A stretch of DNA of 64,000 bases from Acidobacteriaceae bacterium. GTDB taxonomy: Bacteria; Acidobacteriota; Terriglobia; Terriglobales; Acidobacteriaceae. Below are positions 1 to 8,776 of the stretch, in pieces. Each line of letters begins with the position of its first letter. Position 1 is the first letter of the stretch. The notes under the pieces were generated by a model. It searched no databases. It saw only the letters and a program-made list of their open reading frames with translations, and had not been told where the DNA came from. Where the stretch lies: assembly GCA_903642225.1 (NCBI GenBank), contig CAHJWI010000016.1, positions 1-64,000 on the forward strand. The letters run 5' to 3'. The position numbers were made by a program, and so were the translations under genes.

Positions 1-28
1 CATCCGTATCCATCCCATCTCTTGAACC

Positions 29-70
29 TGACAGTTCTAATGAGCGGAAACATGACACTCCTAACGGGCG
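29..70. repeat. Imperfect 18-bp direct repeat upstream of the ROK kinase
   Basis: Two 18-bp copies (29-46 and 53-70) share 14 of 18 positions and are spaced 24 bp start to start. They begin with TGACA and end with GCG. They lie about 215 bp before the ROK kinase start, so they could be a tandem regulator site, but nothing proves binding. The rest of 1-283 shows no gene. Confidence 0.25.
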
Positions 71-283
71 CTTACACTTCTGCTATACAGAATATGTGTT
101 ATCGGACGTAAATGGGCGGCTGTGTCACTGGTCTTCTCTGCTTTTCCCGTTGTCAGTGGACCTGTTCGTGCCGGGAGCGCAACAGCAATGCTTTACTCTC
201 GCAACATCGGTCCAGGGTGTTCCGTGTCGATGTCAGTATGCGTACGGCCTACATTCACCCGCCTGGCCAAGAGGGCTTGAATC

Positions 284-1219
284 ATGAGTGTAGGATGCGT
301 CGGTGCCATCGACATAGGTGGGACGAAGATCGCGGTGGGCGTGGTGGACGATGCCGGACATGTGCTGGTGCGGCTGGAGACACCGACGCAGACTGCGGGC
401 TCGTATCCAGAAGCGCTGGACCGCATCGTCGCTATGCTGCGTCTGGCCGAGGAGCGCGCAGGCGTTATGGTAAGCGGCATCGGGATAGGGTCGACAGGTC
501 CACTGGATCCGGTGCAAGGTGTGTTTAGAAAGCTGGATACCATTCCGCAATGGAGTGGAGGAACGCCGGTAGAAGATCTGGCGCGGGCGTTGGGCGTGCC
601 GGTGGCGATGGAGAACGACGGCGACGCAGGTGCACTCGCGGAGGCACGCTGGGGTGCGGGACGAGACAAAAAACGCCTGATTTATGTCACGATCGGGACC
701 GGAATCGGCGGAGGCATTGTTCTGGACGGTCAGTTGTACCGTGGCGTTGATGGCGCACACCCGGAGTTGGGCCATCAGGTGATCGACCTCTCTGGACCGC
801 CTTGCTCGTGCGGTTTCAACGGATGCTGGGAGGCGCTCGCCGCGGGGCCCGCAATGGCCCGCTGGATGGAGTCACAACCGCAGTACGACGGTGGGCCGGA
901 CCTTACCGCAAAGCAGATCTACGAGTGGGCTGCTGCACACAAAGTCTTGGCGCTGCATGCAGTGGAACGGGAGACCTACCTCTTGGGCATTGGCTTGGCA
1001 AACCTGGTAAACCTGTTTGCGCCAGACGCGATCGTGCTGGGTGGCAGCGTGATGAAAGGGGCCGGACTCTTTCTGAAGGAGATTCGGCAAGTAATGGAAC
1101 GGGGATGTCGCTTTGTTCCGCTGCACGACGTGGAACTCAGGCTGGCATCGCTTGGGCACGACGCGAACCTGATTGGTGCGGCGCACGTATGGCATCACCG
1201 GTTTGGCAGCCCGGCGTAG
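284..1219 (+). CDS. ROK-family sugar kinase (glucokinase/GlcNAc-kinase type)
   Basis: 311 aa, cytoplasmic, with no signal peptide. ROK kinases phosphorylate glucose, N-acetylglucosamine, N-acetylmannosamine or related hexoses with ATP. The N-terminus carries the phosphate-binding motif DIGGTKIAVGVVD. The catalytic Asp sits in ENDGDAGA, the second phosphate loop is IGTGIGGG, and the HPELGH and CSCGFNGC (C174, C176, C181) motifs bind the structural zinc of the family. An N-terminal HTH domain is absent, so this is a kinase and not a NagC-type repressor. The ATG at 284 follows an AGGG stretch. Substrate is not readable from sequence. The SIS-domain isomerase at 3.5-4.5 kb and the amino-sugar glycosidases further right make glucosamine or GlcNAc a reasonable guess. 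Confidence 0.9.
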   Translation: MSVGCVGAIDIGGTKIAVGVVDDAGHVLVRLETPTQTAGSYPEALDRIVAMLRLAEERAGVMVSGIGIGSTGPLDPVQGVFRKLDTIPQWSGGTPVEDLARALGVPVAMENDGDAGALAEARWGAGRDKKRLIYVTIGTGIGGGIVLDGQLYRGVDGAHPELGHQVIDLSGPPCSCGFNGCWEALAAGPAMARWMESQPQYDGGPDLTAKQIYEWAAAHKVLALHAVERETYLLGIGLANLVNLFAPDAIVLGGSVMKGAGLFLKEIRQVMERGCRFVPLHDVELRLASLGHDANLIGAAHVWHHRFGSPA

Positions 1220-1417
1220 CAGCAACGTGGGAAGTTGTGGGCTCTTCAGGCCGACGCATCATGCGCCTGCGGGCCCCTTCGCTCCTCTTTCTCCCGTTTT
1301 GTGCGGGTGAGCCGGCCAGATCGCTGGAAGCGGTGTCAACCTGCTCGCTGGAGTCCCGCTAAGGCTGACCTCATCCATACGTCAGCCGACGTCGCCAACA
1401 AACCTCAGTGTGCGAGA

Positions 1418-3334
1418 TCAGCAGGTACAGCTTGCGTGCGACGCAGCAGCTTTGGCGGGTGGCAGGTCATTCCCTGGATTTTCATGAAAGAACCCGGACG
1501 GCTTGAGAAGAAAACCGATGTAGGCGGCGGGCATCACCGGATAGTCCTCCATACGGGGAATGTGCGTGTGACCAAAGGTGTACCAGAAGACGACATCGGT
1601 GTTCTGGATGGCGCGATTCGCGGCGGTCCAGGCTTCCAGCCCGTCGCCGCCCTGGCTCTGGTTGGGAAAGTCACCAGCAGCAAAGCGCTCGTCTTCGTGG
1701 AAGGGAGTGACCCATACGTGATGATTGACGAAGGATGCGCGCTTGCGCCACCACGCTTCCCGCGAGGCAAAGGGGACAGCGTTGTCGCCGGGCAGGAAGC
1801 GGTACGCTACGGGATTGCCGACGGCGTTTGTGACCGTGGGATTGGTAAACTTCCAGGTGCGGCCGGTGGAGGTGTCGAGGTTGGCCCTGGCTTGCAGCTC
1901 AGTGCGCAAGTCGGTGGCGACGGCATGGAAGGCATTGCCGTGGGGATTCTGTTCGCTTACGGGGTCGCCGACGACGTCGAACTGCTGAATGGTGTTGTCT
2001 ATGCCGTCGATGGCGACGTCGAGCCGCATGTTAAAGAAGTGCTGGTGGTTGGGAGCGTAGAGCGAAGGCGCAATCATGGCACCATAGATCGGCTTTTCAC
2101 CCTCATGCACAGCGCCAAGCGATAGGATGCCTGTGAGCTTGATCTCGAACTGGATGTTGCCGTCCTGGTAAAAGTACCAGAAGAAACCGTACTCATAATT
2201 CTCCACCGTGGAGACGGAAGAGATGACGAGGCGGCGTGAGCGGCGCACTTCTGGCTTGTCGGGCATGCGGCGGTCAGTGTGCTTCCACAGGATGCCGAAG
2301 TCTTCTTCATGAATGCAGATGGCGTTGGGTATGGTGAGAGCTCGACCGCGGCTGTCGACGAGGTCCGCATCTAAATACTGGATGTAGCCGAGGCAATCGC
2401 AGCCGAGTTGCAGGCTGTTCGCACACATACCCATACCGTACTCGCCAACATCAAAGGCGTTTTTGCGATACTGCGTCGTGGAGGGGTCGCCGTATGGCAC
2501 CACCATCTCGGTCATGGAGGCGCGGTAGAGGATAGAACGCTGTCTGCTGCCATCCTGGTAGCGGACATGGTGGATGGTAAGTCCCTCGCGTGCACTGAAG
2601 CCGATGACGACATCCCACTTCTGCCAGTGAATCTGATTGCCATCCATGACGAAGCTTGGCCCGTCCGGCTGCGTAATAATCAGGGGTTTGATGTCTGTCC
2701 GAAACTGCTTGACGGATTCTGCGGAGTAGTTGCCAGCCTGCGGTGGCAGCGGCCAGGTGCCGTACTCTTCCACGGCGATAACGGTCATCGTATTCAGGTC
2801 GACGATGGGCCGTATGCCTTCGATGGGGTGCGCGTAGCCGTTTTCGCCGGGTGCAGAGCGCAGGAAGCACAACGGTCGAGTGAGTCGGCGGCCGCTTTCT
2901 GCCGGGTCGCCGTAGTAGCCTGCGCTCCAGATGTCAACCATCAGCAGCGACGTGTCTGTTGGCCCATACTGCTTCTCCAGCGCGGCCTTGAATTCTGGAC
3001 TGGCCATGACGGCCTGCTCGCACTCCACCTGCTCATCGACAGAGAGCGTAGGCTGCGAACCGGCGGGTGCCTGCCGGGCGACCACGACCTCACTACGGGT
3101 TAGATTCAGGGTGACGGTCAGGGCGATGTTGGTGTCGTTGTGGAAGAGGACGGCTTCCGCGAGCCTGTCCAGTGCCGGACCTTGAGGCCAGGACAAGACC
3201 ATCTGCTTGCCGGGGTCCCTCAGGGTGATGCTGATGACGCGAGTCGTAGGCGTGAGCAGGGCCTGGGCTTTGAGCAGGTCAACACAAGTCTGGATTTCTG
3301 CCGAAGTGAGCGGTTGTAACGGATGCGGAGGCAT
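1418..3334 (-). CDS. Copper-containing primary amine oxidase
   Basis: 638 aa. The enzyme would oxidise primary amines to aldehydes with release of ammonia and H2O2. The sequence NYEYGF contains Tyr380, the residue that family members convert to the topaquinone cofactor. An HQH pair (in YAPNHQHFFNM) supplies two copper ligands, and the C-terminal region carries the usual HTHIPRMEDYPVM stretch. Length fits the bacterial and fungal enzymes of about 640-660 aa. No signal peptide is visible at the start MPPHPLQPLT, so it looks cytoplasmic, unlike the periplasmic TynA of enteric bacteria. The ATG is preceded by AAGGAAAAGG. It is transcribed alone between the ROK kinase and the SIS gene. Substrate cannot be read from sequence. 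Confidence 0.92.
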   Translation of the reverse strand: MPPHPLQPLTSAEIQTCVDLLKAQALLTPTTRVISITLRDPGKQMVLSWPQGPALDRLAEAVLFHNDTNIALTVTLNLTRSEVVVARQAPAGSQPTLSVDEQVECEQAVMASPEFKAALEKQYGPTDTSLLMVDIWSAGYYGDPAESGRRLTRPLCFLRSAPGENGYAHPIEGIRPIVDLNTMTVIAVEEYGTWPLPPQAGNYSAESVKQFRTDIKPLIITQPDGPSFVMDGNQIHWQKWDVVIGFSAREGLTIHHVRYQDGSRQRSILYRASMTEMVVPYGDPSTTQYRKNAFDVGEYGMGMCANSLQLGCDCLGYIQYLDADLVDSRGRALTIPNAICIHEEDFGILWKHTDRRMPDKPEVRRSRRLVISSVSTVENYEYGFFWYFYQDGNIQFEIKLTGILSLGAVHEGEKPIYGAMIAPSLYAPNHQHFFNMRLDVAIDGIDNTIQQFDVVGDPVSEQNPHGNAFHAVATDLRTELQARANLDTSTGRTWKFTNPTVTNAVGNPVAYRFLPGDNAVPFASREAWWRKRASFVNHHVWVTPFHEDERFAAGDFPNQSQGGDGLEAWTAANRAIQNTDVVFWYTFGHTHIPRMEDYPVMPAAYIGFLLKPSGFFHENPGNDLPPAKAAASHASCTC

Positions 3335-3460
3335 GACACCTTTTCCTTGTGGATTACGGAGGACTGTCCTTCGTTCTCTAGTCTGTGCAGTTGACCCACG
3401 TCTACTGGGATGGCCGGCTAGGCTGCTGCTTGTTTTCTTATGAAATGATTGTGCGCTACC

Positions 3461-4507
3461 TCAGCTGACAAGGGAAAGGCCGGTGTCGCTCCTGACGACG
3501 TAGGAGGCAAATCGGAACGTGTCGCAATCCGCGCCGGAGAGACTTGCGAGGCGTTCGGCGGCGAGCTGCACCGGGACCACATCCGTGACAAATTGCCAAC
3601 GCGTGGGTGTGCGGGGTAACTGTAGAACCTGCTCCGCAGAGTCCACCGGTAGTTCCTGGCCGATGACGAGGACGTGCGCACCGAGCCGGCGTATGTCCCG
3701 CGCAAGAGCCAGATCCTTGTCGCGAGTCGGTTCGCCTACCCAGATCGCCACGCGCAATTCGTTTGTAATAACCTCTTGCGGTCCATGGCGAAAGCTGTCC
3801 AGAGCCATGGCCGTCGCCGGTGTCTTTGCTCCTTCCTGCCATAGCAGGTGCGCCTCGTGAGCGCTCGCAAGGCTTGATCCACGCGCTAGAAAATAGCAGG
3901 GTTTTCCGGCTGCGAGCCATTCTGTGCTGGCCATCTGTTCGCGCCACAGTGTCATCGCTTCAGGCAATGCAGCAAGGCTTTGGGCAAGTTCCTGCGCCAA
4001 GACCGCGGTGAAGGTTTGCGTGACGCTGTGTGCGAGCGCGGTCGCTGCCAGTGCGAGAGTCGAATATGTACCAACGGAAATGCCATGATCCGGGGTGGCC
4101 GGCACAATGATCGGGATGTCAGCGCGCTGGGCAAGCGCTCCATCGGGAAAGTTGGTGACGCCGATGGAGATCGCTCCAGCTTCGCGCACCTTCTCGAGCA
4201 ACGTCACGATCTCAGCGCTCGCACCGCTGCGCGAAAGGATGACGACGGCGGCACCGGAATCGATTTTGGCCGTGAGCAGCTCCGACGCGTCGAGCATAGA
4301 GACGGAGGTACCTTCCCGATGAAAGTACGCGGCGGCGGCGAGCGCCGCATTCCAGCTGGCGCCCATGCCGGTCACATACCTGGTGCGTGCTTTGCCAAAA
4401 GCTGTTGCCGCTGTAACCAGCGTGGCTGCACCGTCACCCTGCAGGTAGTCGAGGGCGCGCTGCATCTCCGAGGGTTGACGCAGTATGTCTTGTAAAAATT
4501 TAGTCAT
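3461..4507 (-). CDS. SIS-domain sugar-phosphate isomerase/deaminase (GlmS-isomerase-like)
   Basis: 348 aa from the ATG at 4507, chosen over an upstream in-frame start because AGGAAA sits just before it and MTKFLQDI is the usual family N-terminus. Two SIS domains are present. The first has VTGMGASWNAA and the Ser-rich ILSRSGASAE motif that binds sugar phosphate. The second has FLARGSS and the DSFRHGPQE motif typical of GlmS isomerase domains and of GlmD/FrlB-like deaminases. The glutaminase domain of full GlmS is missing, so it most likely interconverts an amino-sugar 6-phosphate and fructose 6-phosphate rather than making glucosamine from glutamine. With the ROK kinase 2.2 kb away it would form a short amino-sugar catabolic route. 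A fructoselysine-type deglycase remains an alternative. Confidence 0.85.
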   Translation of the reverse strand: MTKFLQDILRQPSEMQRALDYLQGDGAATLVTAATAFGKARTRYVTGMGASWNAALAAAAYFHREGTSVSMLDASELLTAKIDSGAAVVILSRSGASAEIVTLLEKVREAGAISIGVTNFPDGALAQRADIPIIVPATPDHGISVGTYSTLALAATALAHSVTQTFTAVLAQELAQSLAALPEAMTLWREQMASTEWLAAGKPCYFLARGSSLASAHEAHLLWQEGAKTPATAMALDSFRHGPQEVITNELRVAIWVGEPTRDKDLALARDIRRLGAHVLVIGQELPVDSAEQVLQLPRTPTRWQFVTDVVPVQLAAERLASLSGADCDTFRFASYVVRSDTGLSLVS

Positions 4508-4933
4508 GGTGTTTCCTGGATCCGAACTCGGCTGTAAGAGCCGGAGGTGGAGTCTGCGCGGGTGCAAATCTGATCCCGGGCAGAGTTGTGGCGAAGATAC
4601 GGCATGCGTCCGCTCCACGCAAATAGTTGTACCGCGAACGCGCTACTGTCACCCTGTCGCTCGACACCGGCCATAACCCGCCCGTTTCCGTGTCCTGCGA
4701 CACCGTGCCGGCAGGCTTGCCCTTGCAGTGGATACGTGGACTCCATTTCGGTCAAAGAACTTACACGCGCGGCACAGCTTCCCTGCTCCACATGGTCTGG
4801 CCACACCATGTAGCTCTCAGACTGGTACAAGGTCCTTTGCCTGTGCCATCAACCTACTCATTTCCGCAGAAGTCGCCAACAGCAACGCAGCTATGGCGCA
4901 CGCTTGACTCACCCGCAGCATACGCTCGCCGAG
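4508..4933. other. Non-coding gap between the SIS gene and the DUF1080 gene
   Basis: This 426-bp stretch is the upstream region of the leftward SIS gene and the downstream region of the leftward DUF1080 gene. Short open frames on both strands have no recognisable domain, start context or codon pattern. I see no convincing operator, repeat or terminator in it. Confidence 0.5.
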
Positions 4934-5920
4934 TCACGCACCACTTGCCGCCCGGCGTACACGAAGGTTCCGGAATTCAACCGTGCCGTCTTCACCGCCC
5001 TGCAAAAAGATCGGCCCCGGCAAGGCTTCGTCGCTGTCCAGCGCGCCGCCCGTGATGCCTGGGATCTGTTTGCCGTTCACAATCGTTACCCCATTCTGCA
5101 CCACCCATAGCGTTCGGCCCACCAGCCGTATGTCGAAGCTTTGCCATAGGCCCGGATCTCTCGGTTGCTCCGGCACCGGGGCCAGAAAGCCATAGATACC
5201 GCCTGTGTGGTGGCTTGCCGGCTCATTCACGGAATCGGTTTCCAGCTGCACCTCATAGCGTCCACGCAGATAAATGCCGCTGTTGGCCCGCTCGCTGCAA
5301 CGCCACTCCACATGCAGCTCAAAGTCCTGAAAGCGACTGTCGGTCACAATGTCAGAGCCATGTCCGCTGTTTACCAGCGTGCCGTCTGAAATCGTCCAAT
5401 GAGAAGTACGGTTTCCGACGAAGTGCCATCCTTCAAATGTTTTGCCGTCGAACAAGATCTCCGGCTTTGCCCAATGCTTTACCGTTCGCTGCAACCGCGG
5501 CGCTGGCTTGCCCGCCCAAGGCACGTCTGCTTTTTTGCTTTCTGTCAGCATGCCCACCAGCCTGCCGCGCTGCAACGTTGCATGGTATTGTTGTACAGCT
5601 CTGCCTGGCTGTTCCGCCGGCACGGCAAAATCCAGTCGACCCTGCCGCAGCGTGGCACCACGCAGCAACTGCGCACTGCCGACATTGCCTACCAGGGTCA
5701 CCGCCACACCCTGCCCGTTTGGCTCAACATCAATCCACGAGGGGTAGTCGCCCGCGGGTCCATGCATCGTCAGGTCCCATCCACCAGTGAAGCCCCTGCC
5801 CTGCTGCCCGAAAGCGACTTGTCCCACCAACAACAGCGCGACCAGCCCAATGAACAGCCTTTGTCGAACGAGGAGTGCTAAGGAGGCCCTGTGCCCTGTA
5901 CCATGCGTGTGTGACGTCAC
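4934..5920 (-). CDS. Secreted DUF1080 (3-keto-disaccharide hydrolase-like) protein
   Basis: About 328 aa. An N-terminal hydrophobic stretch (RLFIGLVALLLVGQVAFGQQ) is a signal peptide. It is followed by a beta-rich half and then a clear DUF1080 lectin-like beta-sandwich beginning at ILFDGKTFEGWHFVG, with the family motifs YEVQLETDS and GGIYGFLAP. DUF1080 proteins are known or proposed to act on 3-keto-glycosides by hydrolysis or hydration. The start is uncertain: GTG at 5920 is chosen because the upstream ATG at 5956 would overlap the divergent cytochrome gene start. Neither has a strong ribosome site. Its neighbours (cytochrome c, Tat subunit, GMC flavoprotein) form the matching oxidation machinery, so this enzyme probably handles their product in the periplasm. 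Confidence 0.85.
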   Translation of the reverse strand: MTSHTHGTGHRASLALLVRQRLFIGLVALLLVGQVAFGQQGRGFTGGWDLTMHGPAGDYPSWIDVEPNGQGVAVTLVGNVGSAQLLRGATLRQGRLDFAVPAEQPGRAVQQYHATLQRGRLVGMLTESKKADVPWAGKPAPRLQRTVKHWAKPEILFDGKTFEGWHFVGNRTSHWTISDGTLVNSGHGSDIVTDSRFQDFELHVEWRCSERANSGIYLRGRYEVQLETDSVNEPASHHTGGIYGFLAPVPEQPRDPGLWQSFDIRLVGRTLWVVQNGVTIVNGKQIPGITGGALDSDEALPGPIFLQGGEDGTVEFRNLRVRRAASGA

Positions 5921-5949
5921 TACGCCATCATCGCTCAAGGACCCTTCAG

Positions 5950-6321
5950 TTGGCATCCAGAAAAAGCATTTTCTTGCGTATCGCTGCTCTGTGGCAATTC
6001 TGCGTCTTGTCTGCACTTTTCACCGCTGTTCCCGCGCGCATGCTCAGTGCCCAGGCGGTGCACACAGCCAAATCAGCAAAAGCGGATCCGGTGGCCGGCG
6101 AAGCGCTGTACCACCGTTACTGCGGCATGTGCCATTCCACGCAGGCGGGCATTAAAATAGTGGGCCCCAGTCTGTCTGGCGAGATGAAGGGTCCGCACGG
6201 CAAAACAGCTGCACAGGTGCGAATGCAAACCGAACTCGGCAAAGGCCTTATGCCGTCCTTCAAAGGCAAGCTCAACGACGTTGAACTCGCCGACCTGATC
6301 GCTTACATTCGCAAGCTCTAG
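5950..6321 (+). CDS. Small secreted c-type cytochrome
   Basis: 123 aa from a TTG start at 5950, chosen because AAGGA lies 8 nt before it and it yields a proper signal peptide (basic ASRKS, then hydrophobic LRIAALWQFCVLSALF, then an AQA cleavage site). The haem c site is CGMCH at residues 58-62. GLMPSFKGKL near the C-terminus supplies the likely Met axial ligand, and DLIAYIRKL is the standard last helix. It should be a periplasmic electron carrier. Being the first gene of a run that continues with a gluconate_2-dh3 subunit and a GMC flavoprotein, it is the likely electron acceptor of that dehydrogenase. Confidence 0.88.
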   Translation: MASRKSIFLRIAALWQFCVLSALFTAVPARMLSAQAVHTAKSAKADPVAGEALYHRYCGMCHSTQAGIKIVGPSLSGEMKGPHGKTAAQVRMQTELGKGLMPSFKGKLNDVELADLIAYIRKL

Positions 6322-6434
6322 ACGCACCGACCGGCATGTGCGTGTTCGCGTACTGCGCTGGCTGCACCCCTCTGCCTTGACAAGCGCTCCATACCAACGG
6401 GTACAGTAGGCACATTCTTTCGGAGGAAAGCCAC

Positions 6435-7079
6435 GTGGCAGGTCAGCACCCTACCCGACGACAGGTTCTGGAAGCGTTAAGCGCAGCCGCTATTGCGGCG
6501 ACGGCACAGGGCTTCTGCCGGTGGAACTGGGCATTCGCACAAGGGCCGCCGCGTCACACTCACATAGCGCCCAGTGCTCCGCATCGCGCAGCAACGTACC
6601 ATCCCGTCTTCTTTACCCCGCCGCAGTACAGTGCGGTCGTCGCGCTCGCGGAACTCATCCTGCCCGCCACGGCGCAACACCGTCCCGCTGTCCACCGGGT
6701 ATCCAACCCGGCGAACGCTGGTGCCACCGATGCCGGTGTCGCCGAGTTCATCGATTTCATGGTTTCTCAGGACGCCTCCCTTCAGCCCCGTTTCCGCACA
6801 GGCCTGCAGTGGATGGACGAATCTGCAGGAACTAAGGATTTCCTTACCCTCAGCTCCCCTGAGCAGACTGCCCTGCTGCAGCGCATCGCGTACAAGAAAA
6901 ACTTTCAGCCCAACGAGAAGCCGGGGCAGGACTTCTTTGTGCTGATGCGTAAGTACACCGTCATGGGGTTCTACACCAGCCGAATTGGTCTTGAGTCGAT
7001 CGACTATCCAGGCCTCCGCTTTTACGCGGAATCGCCTTCCGTCCCGCAGGACGCCTTCCTGCATTCGCTGGGGGTTTGA
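6435..7079 (+). CDS. Gluconate 2-dehydrogenase subunit 3 family protein, Tat-exported
   Basis: 214 aa, starting at GTG 6435 behind a strong GGAGGA site. The N-terminus TRRQVLEALSAAAIAAT is a twin-arginine signal. The mature part contains the gluconate_2-dh3 domain (FFTPPQYSAVVALAELILPA, then a FIDFMVSQ helix and a YTVMGFYTS segment). In flavin dehydrogenases of this class the small subunit carries the Tat signal and takes the signal-less GMC subunit to the periplasm in a folded complex. The stop overlaps the next gene's start (TGATG at 7077-7081), which implies coupled translation with the GMC flavoprotein. No catalytic residues are expected here. Confidence 0.9.
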   Translation: MAGQHPTRRQVLEALSAAAIAATAQGFCRWNWAFAQGPPRHTHIAPSAPHRAATYHPVFFTPPQYSAVVALAELILPATAQHRPAVHRVSNPANAGATDAGVAEFIDFMVSQDASLQPRFRTGLQWMDESAGTKDFLTLSSPEQTALLQRIAYKKNFQPNEKPGQDFFVLMRKYTVMGFYTSRIGLESIDYPGLRFYAESPSVPQDAFLHSLGV

Positions 7080-8776
7080 TGGACACCAGTAAAACTTACG
7101 ATGTTATCGTGATCGGCACCGGAGCCGGCGGAGGCATGGCCATCCACACCCTCACCGCGGCCGGCCTCAACGTCTGCGCTCTCAATGCCGGCCGTGAGCT
7201 CGATCCAGCCAAGGATTTTCGCGACCACAAGCAGCCCTACGACGTCAGGTTCCGCGGCTTCGACTCCCCGGCGCGGCGCGCTCAAACCGAGGGCTACTAC
7301 ATGGACAACGAGTACATCTCGCCCGATGTGTGGGAGCATGAGATCGAGTACTCCAGCGCCCCCGGTCAGCACTGGTACTGGCCGCGCTGCAACAGCGTGG
7401 GCGGCAAGACCAACTTTTGGGGCCGGTCCTCCGCGCGTATGGGCGACATTGATTTCAGGGCCGCCTCGCTCGACGGCTTCGATGTGGACTGGCCTATCTC
7501 TTACGCAGAAATTGCGCCCTTTTACTCCCGCGTAGAAAAGCAGATTGGCGTTGCCAGCACTCGTCAAAACCGTGCCTCCAACCCCGACGGGGACTACCTG
7601 CCAGCGTTCAACTATCGCTATATCGATCTGCTTCTCCAGGCGGGCGCAAACAAGGTCGGTGTTCCCTATCTGCCTGACCGCACCGCTCAACTCACACAGT
7701 CGGTAGGCGATCATCCTGCCTGCCACTACTGCGGCAACTGCACCAATGGTTGCGACGTGGGCGCTTTTTTCTCTACTCCCTATTTTCTGCTTCCCGACGC
7801 TCGCAAGACGGGCAGGTTCGAGTTGCGCACCAACGCTCTTGCCCGCGAGGTGCTGGTCGATACGGACGGCAATGCGAAGGGTGTGGCGTACATTGATCGC
7901 ACCACCCGGCAAGAGGTGCAGGTCTACGCAAAGGCAGTCGTCGTCGCAGCTTCCTGTGTTTCCACCGCCCACATTCTGCTCAACTCCAAGTCTCGCCACC
8001 ACCCTACCGGCTTGGCGAATAGCAGCGGTCAACTGGGCAAGAATTTGTGCGACCACATGTACGGCGACGCCGGCCACGGTTACCTGCCGCAACTGCTAGG
8101 TCGGCCCAGCTTTCCAGACAACGTCTCCGCTGCGACTATCGCCTGGACACCTCGCTGGCAAAATCTGAACAGCCCGCACGAGGAGAAGTTTATTCGCGGC
8201 TACAGCATGTATCCCGGTGGCGGTTGCGGTGAGTTTCCGTCCGGGTGGGAAGACATTGAAGGTTTCGGAGCGGAGTACAAGGCGGAGATCAAGCGCCGCT
8301 ATCCAACGCCGGTGGGCTTCACCGTGCAGGCACCGTCCCAGCGCTCCGACAAGAATTTCGTCGACATTCACCCGGACAAGAAGGATATCTACGGCATTCC
8401 GCAGGCGCGTATCCACTTTGAATGGGACGCGAACACGCTGGCCATGTGGGAGCACAGCAAGATCACCACGAAGCGATTGCTGCTGGCTGCCGGAGCGGAA
8501 TACCAGGGACACGGCGAGCCCGAGTCTCCTGGCTTCAGCCTGCACGAGACCGGGACCTGCCGCATGGGCAACGACCGACACAAGTTCGTCACCAATCGCT
8601 ACGGCCAGACGCACGATGTGCCCAATCTCTTCCTGTGTGACGCCAGCGTACTGCTGAACTGCACTGACAAGACCACTACGCTTACTATTCTGGCCTTGAC
8701 GCTACGCACCTCGGAGTACATCGTGCAGCAGTTTAAAGGCGGCAGATTTTCGACCGACGGAGCCAAACCCGCATGA
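7079..8776 (+). CDS. GMC-family FAD-dependent sugar dehydrogenase (catalytic subunit)
   Basis: 565 aa. The N-terminal Rossmann motif is VIVIGTGAGGGMAI. The C-terminal GMC region has LHETGTCRMGND, where the conserved active-site His lies, and LFLCDASVLL. A Cys cluster CHYCGNCTNGCDVGAFF in the middle is typical of gluconate dehydrogenase/glucoside 3-dehydrogenase-like members. No signal peptide is present, which fits export together with the Tat-tagged partner encoded just upstream, with which it overlaps. Electrons would pass to the cytochrome c at 5950. Family knowledge and the DUF1080 neighbour favour oxidation of the C3 hydroxyl of glucosides, though oxidation of gluconate or free sugars cannot be excluded. 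Its last bases overlap the next gene by four. Confidence 0.9.
   Translation: MDTSKTYDVIVIGTGAGGGMAIHTLTAAGLNVCALNAGRELDPAKDFRDHKQPYDVRFRGFDSPARRAQTEGYYMDNEYISPDVWEHEIEYSSAPGQHWYWPRCNSVGGKTNFWGRSSARMGDIDFRAASLDGFDVDWPISYAEIAPFYSRVEKQIGVASTRQNRASNPDGDYLPAFNYRYIDLLLQAGANKVGVPYLPDRTAQLTQSVGDHPACHYCGNCTNGCDVGAFFSTPYFLLPDARKTGRFELRTNALAREVLVDTDGNAKGVAYIDRTTRQEVQVYAKAVVVAASCVSTAHILLNSKSRHHPTGLANSSGQLGKNLCDHMYGDAGHGYLPQLLGRPSFPDNVSAATIAWTPRWQNLNSPHEEKFIRGYSMYPGGGCGEFPSGWEDIEGFGAEYKAEIKRRYPTPVGFTVQAPSQRSDKNFVDIHPDKKDIYGIPQARIHFEWDANTLAMWEHSKITTKRLLLAAGAEYQGHGEPESPGFSLHETGTCRMGNDRHKFVTNRYGQTHDVPNLFLCDASVLLNCTDKTTTLTILALTLRTSEYIVQQFKGGRFSTDGAKPA

Noticed and set aside
1235..2125. A long forward frame over the end of the copper amine oxidase gene.
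   Set aside because: It is the antisense shadow of the amine oxidase and has no domain of its own.
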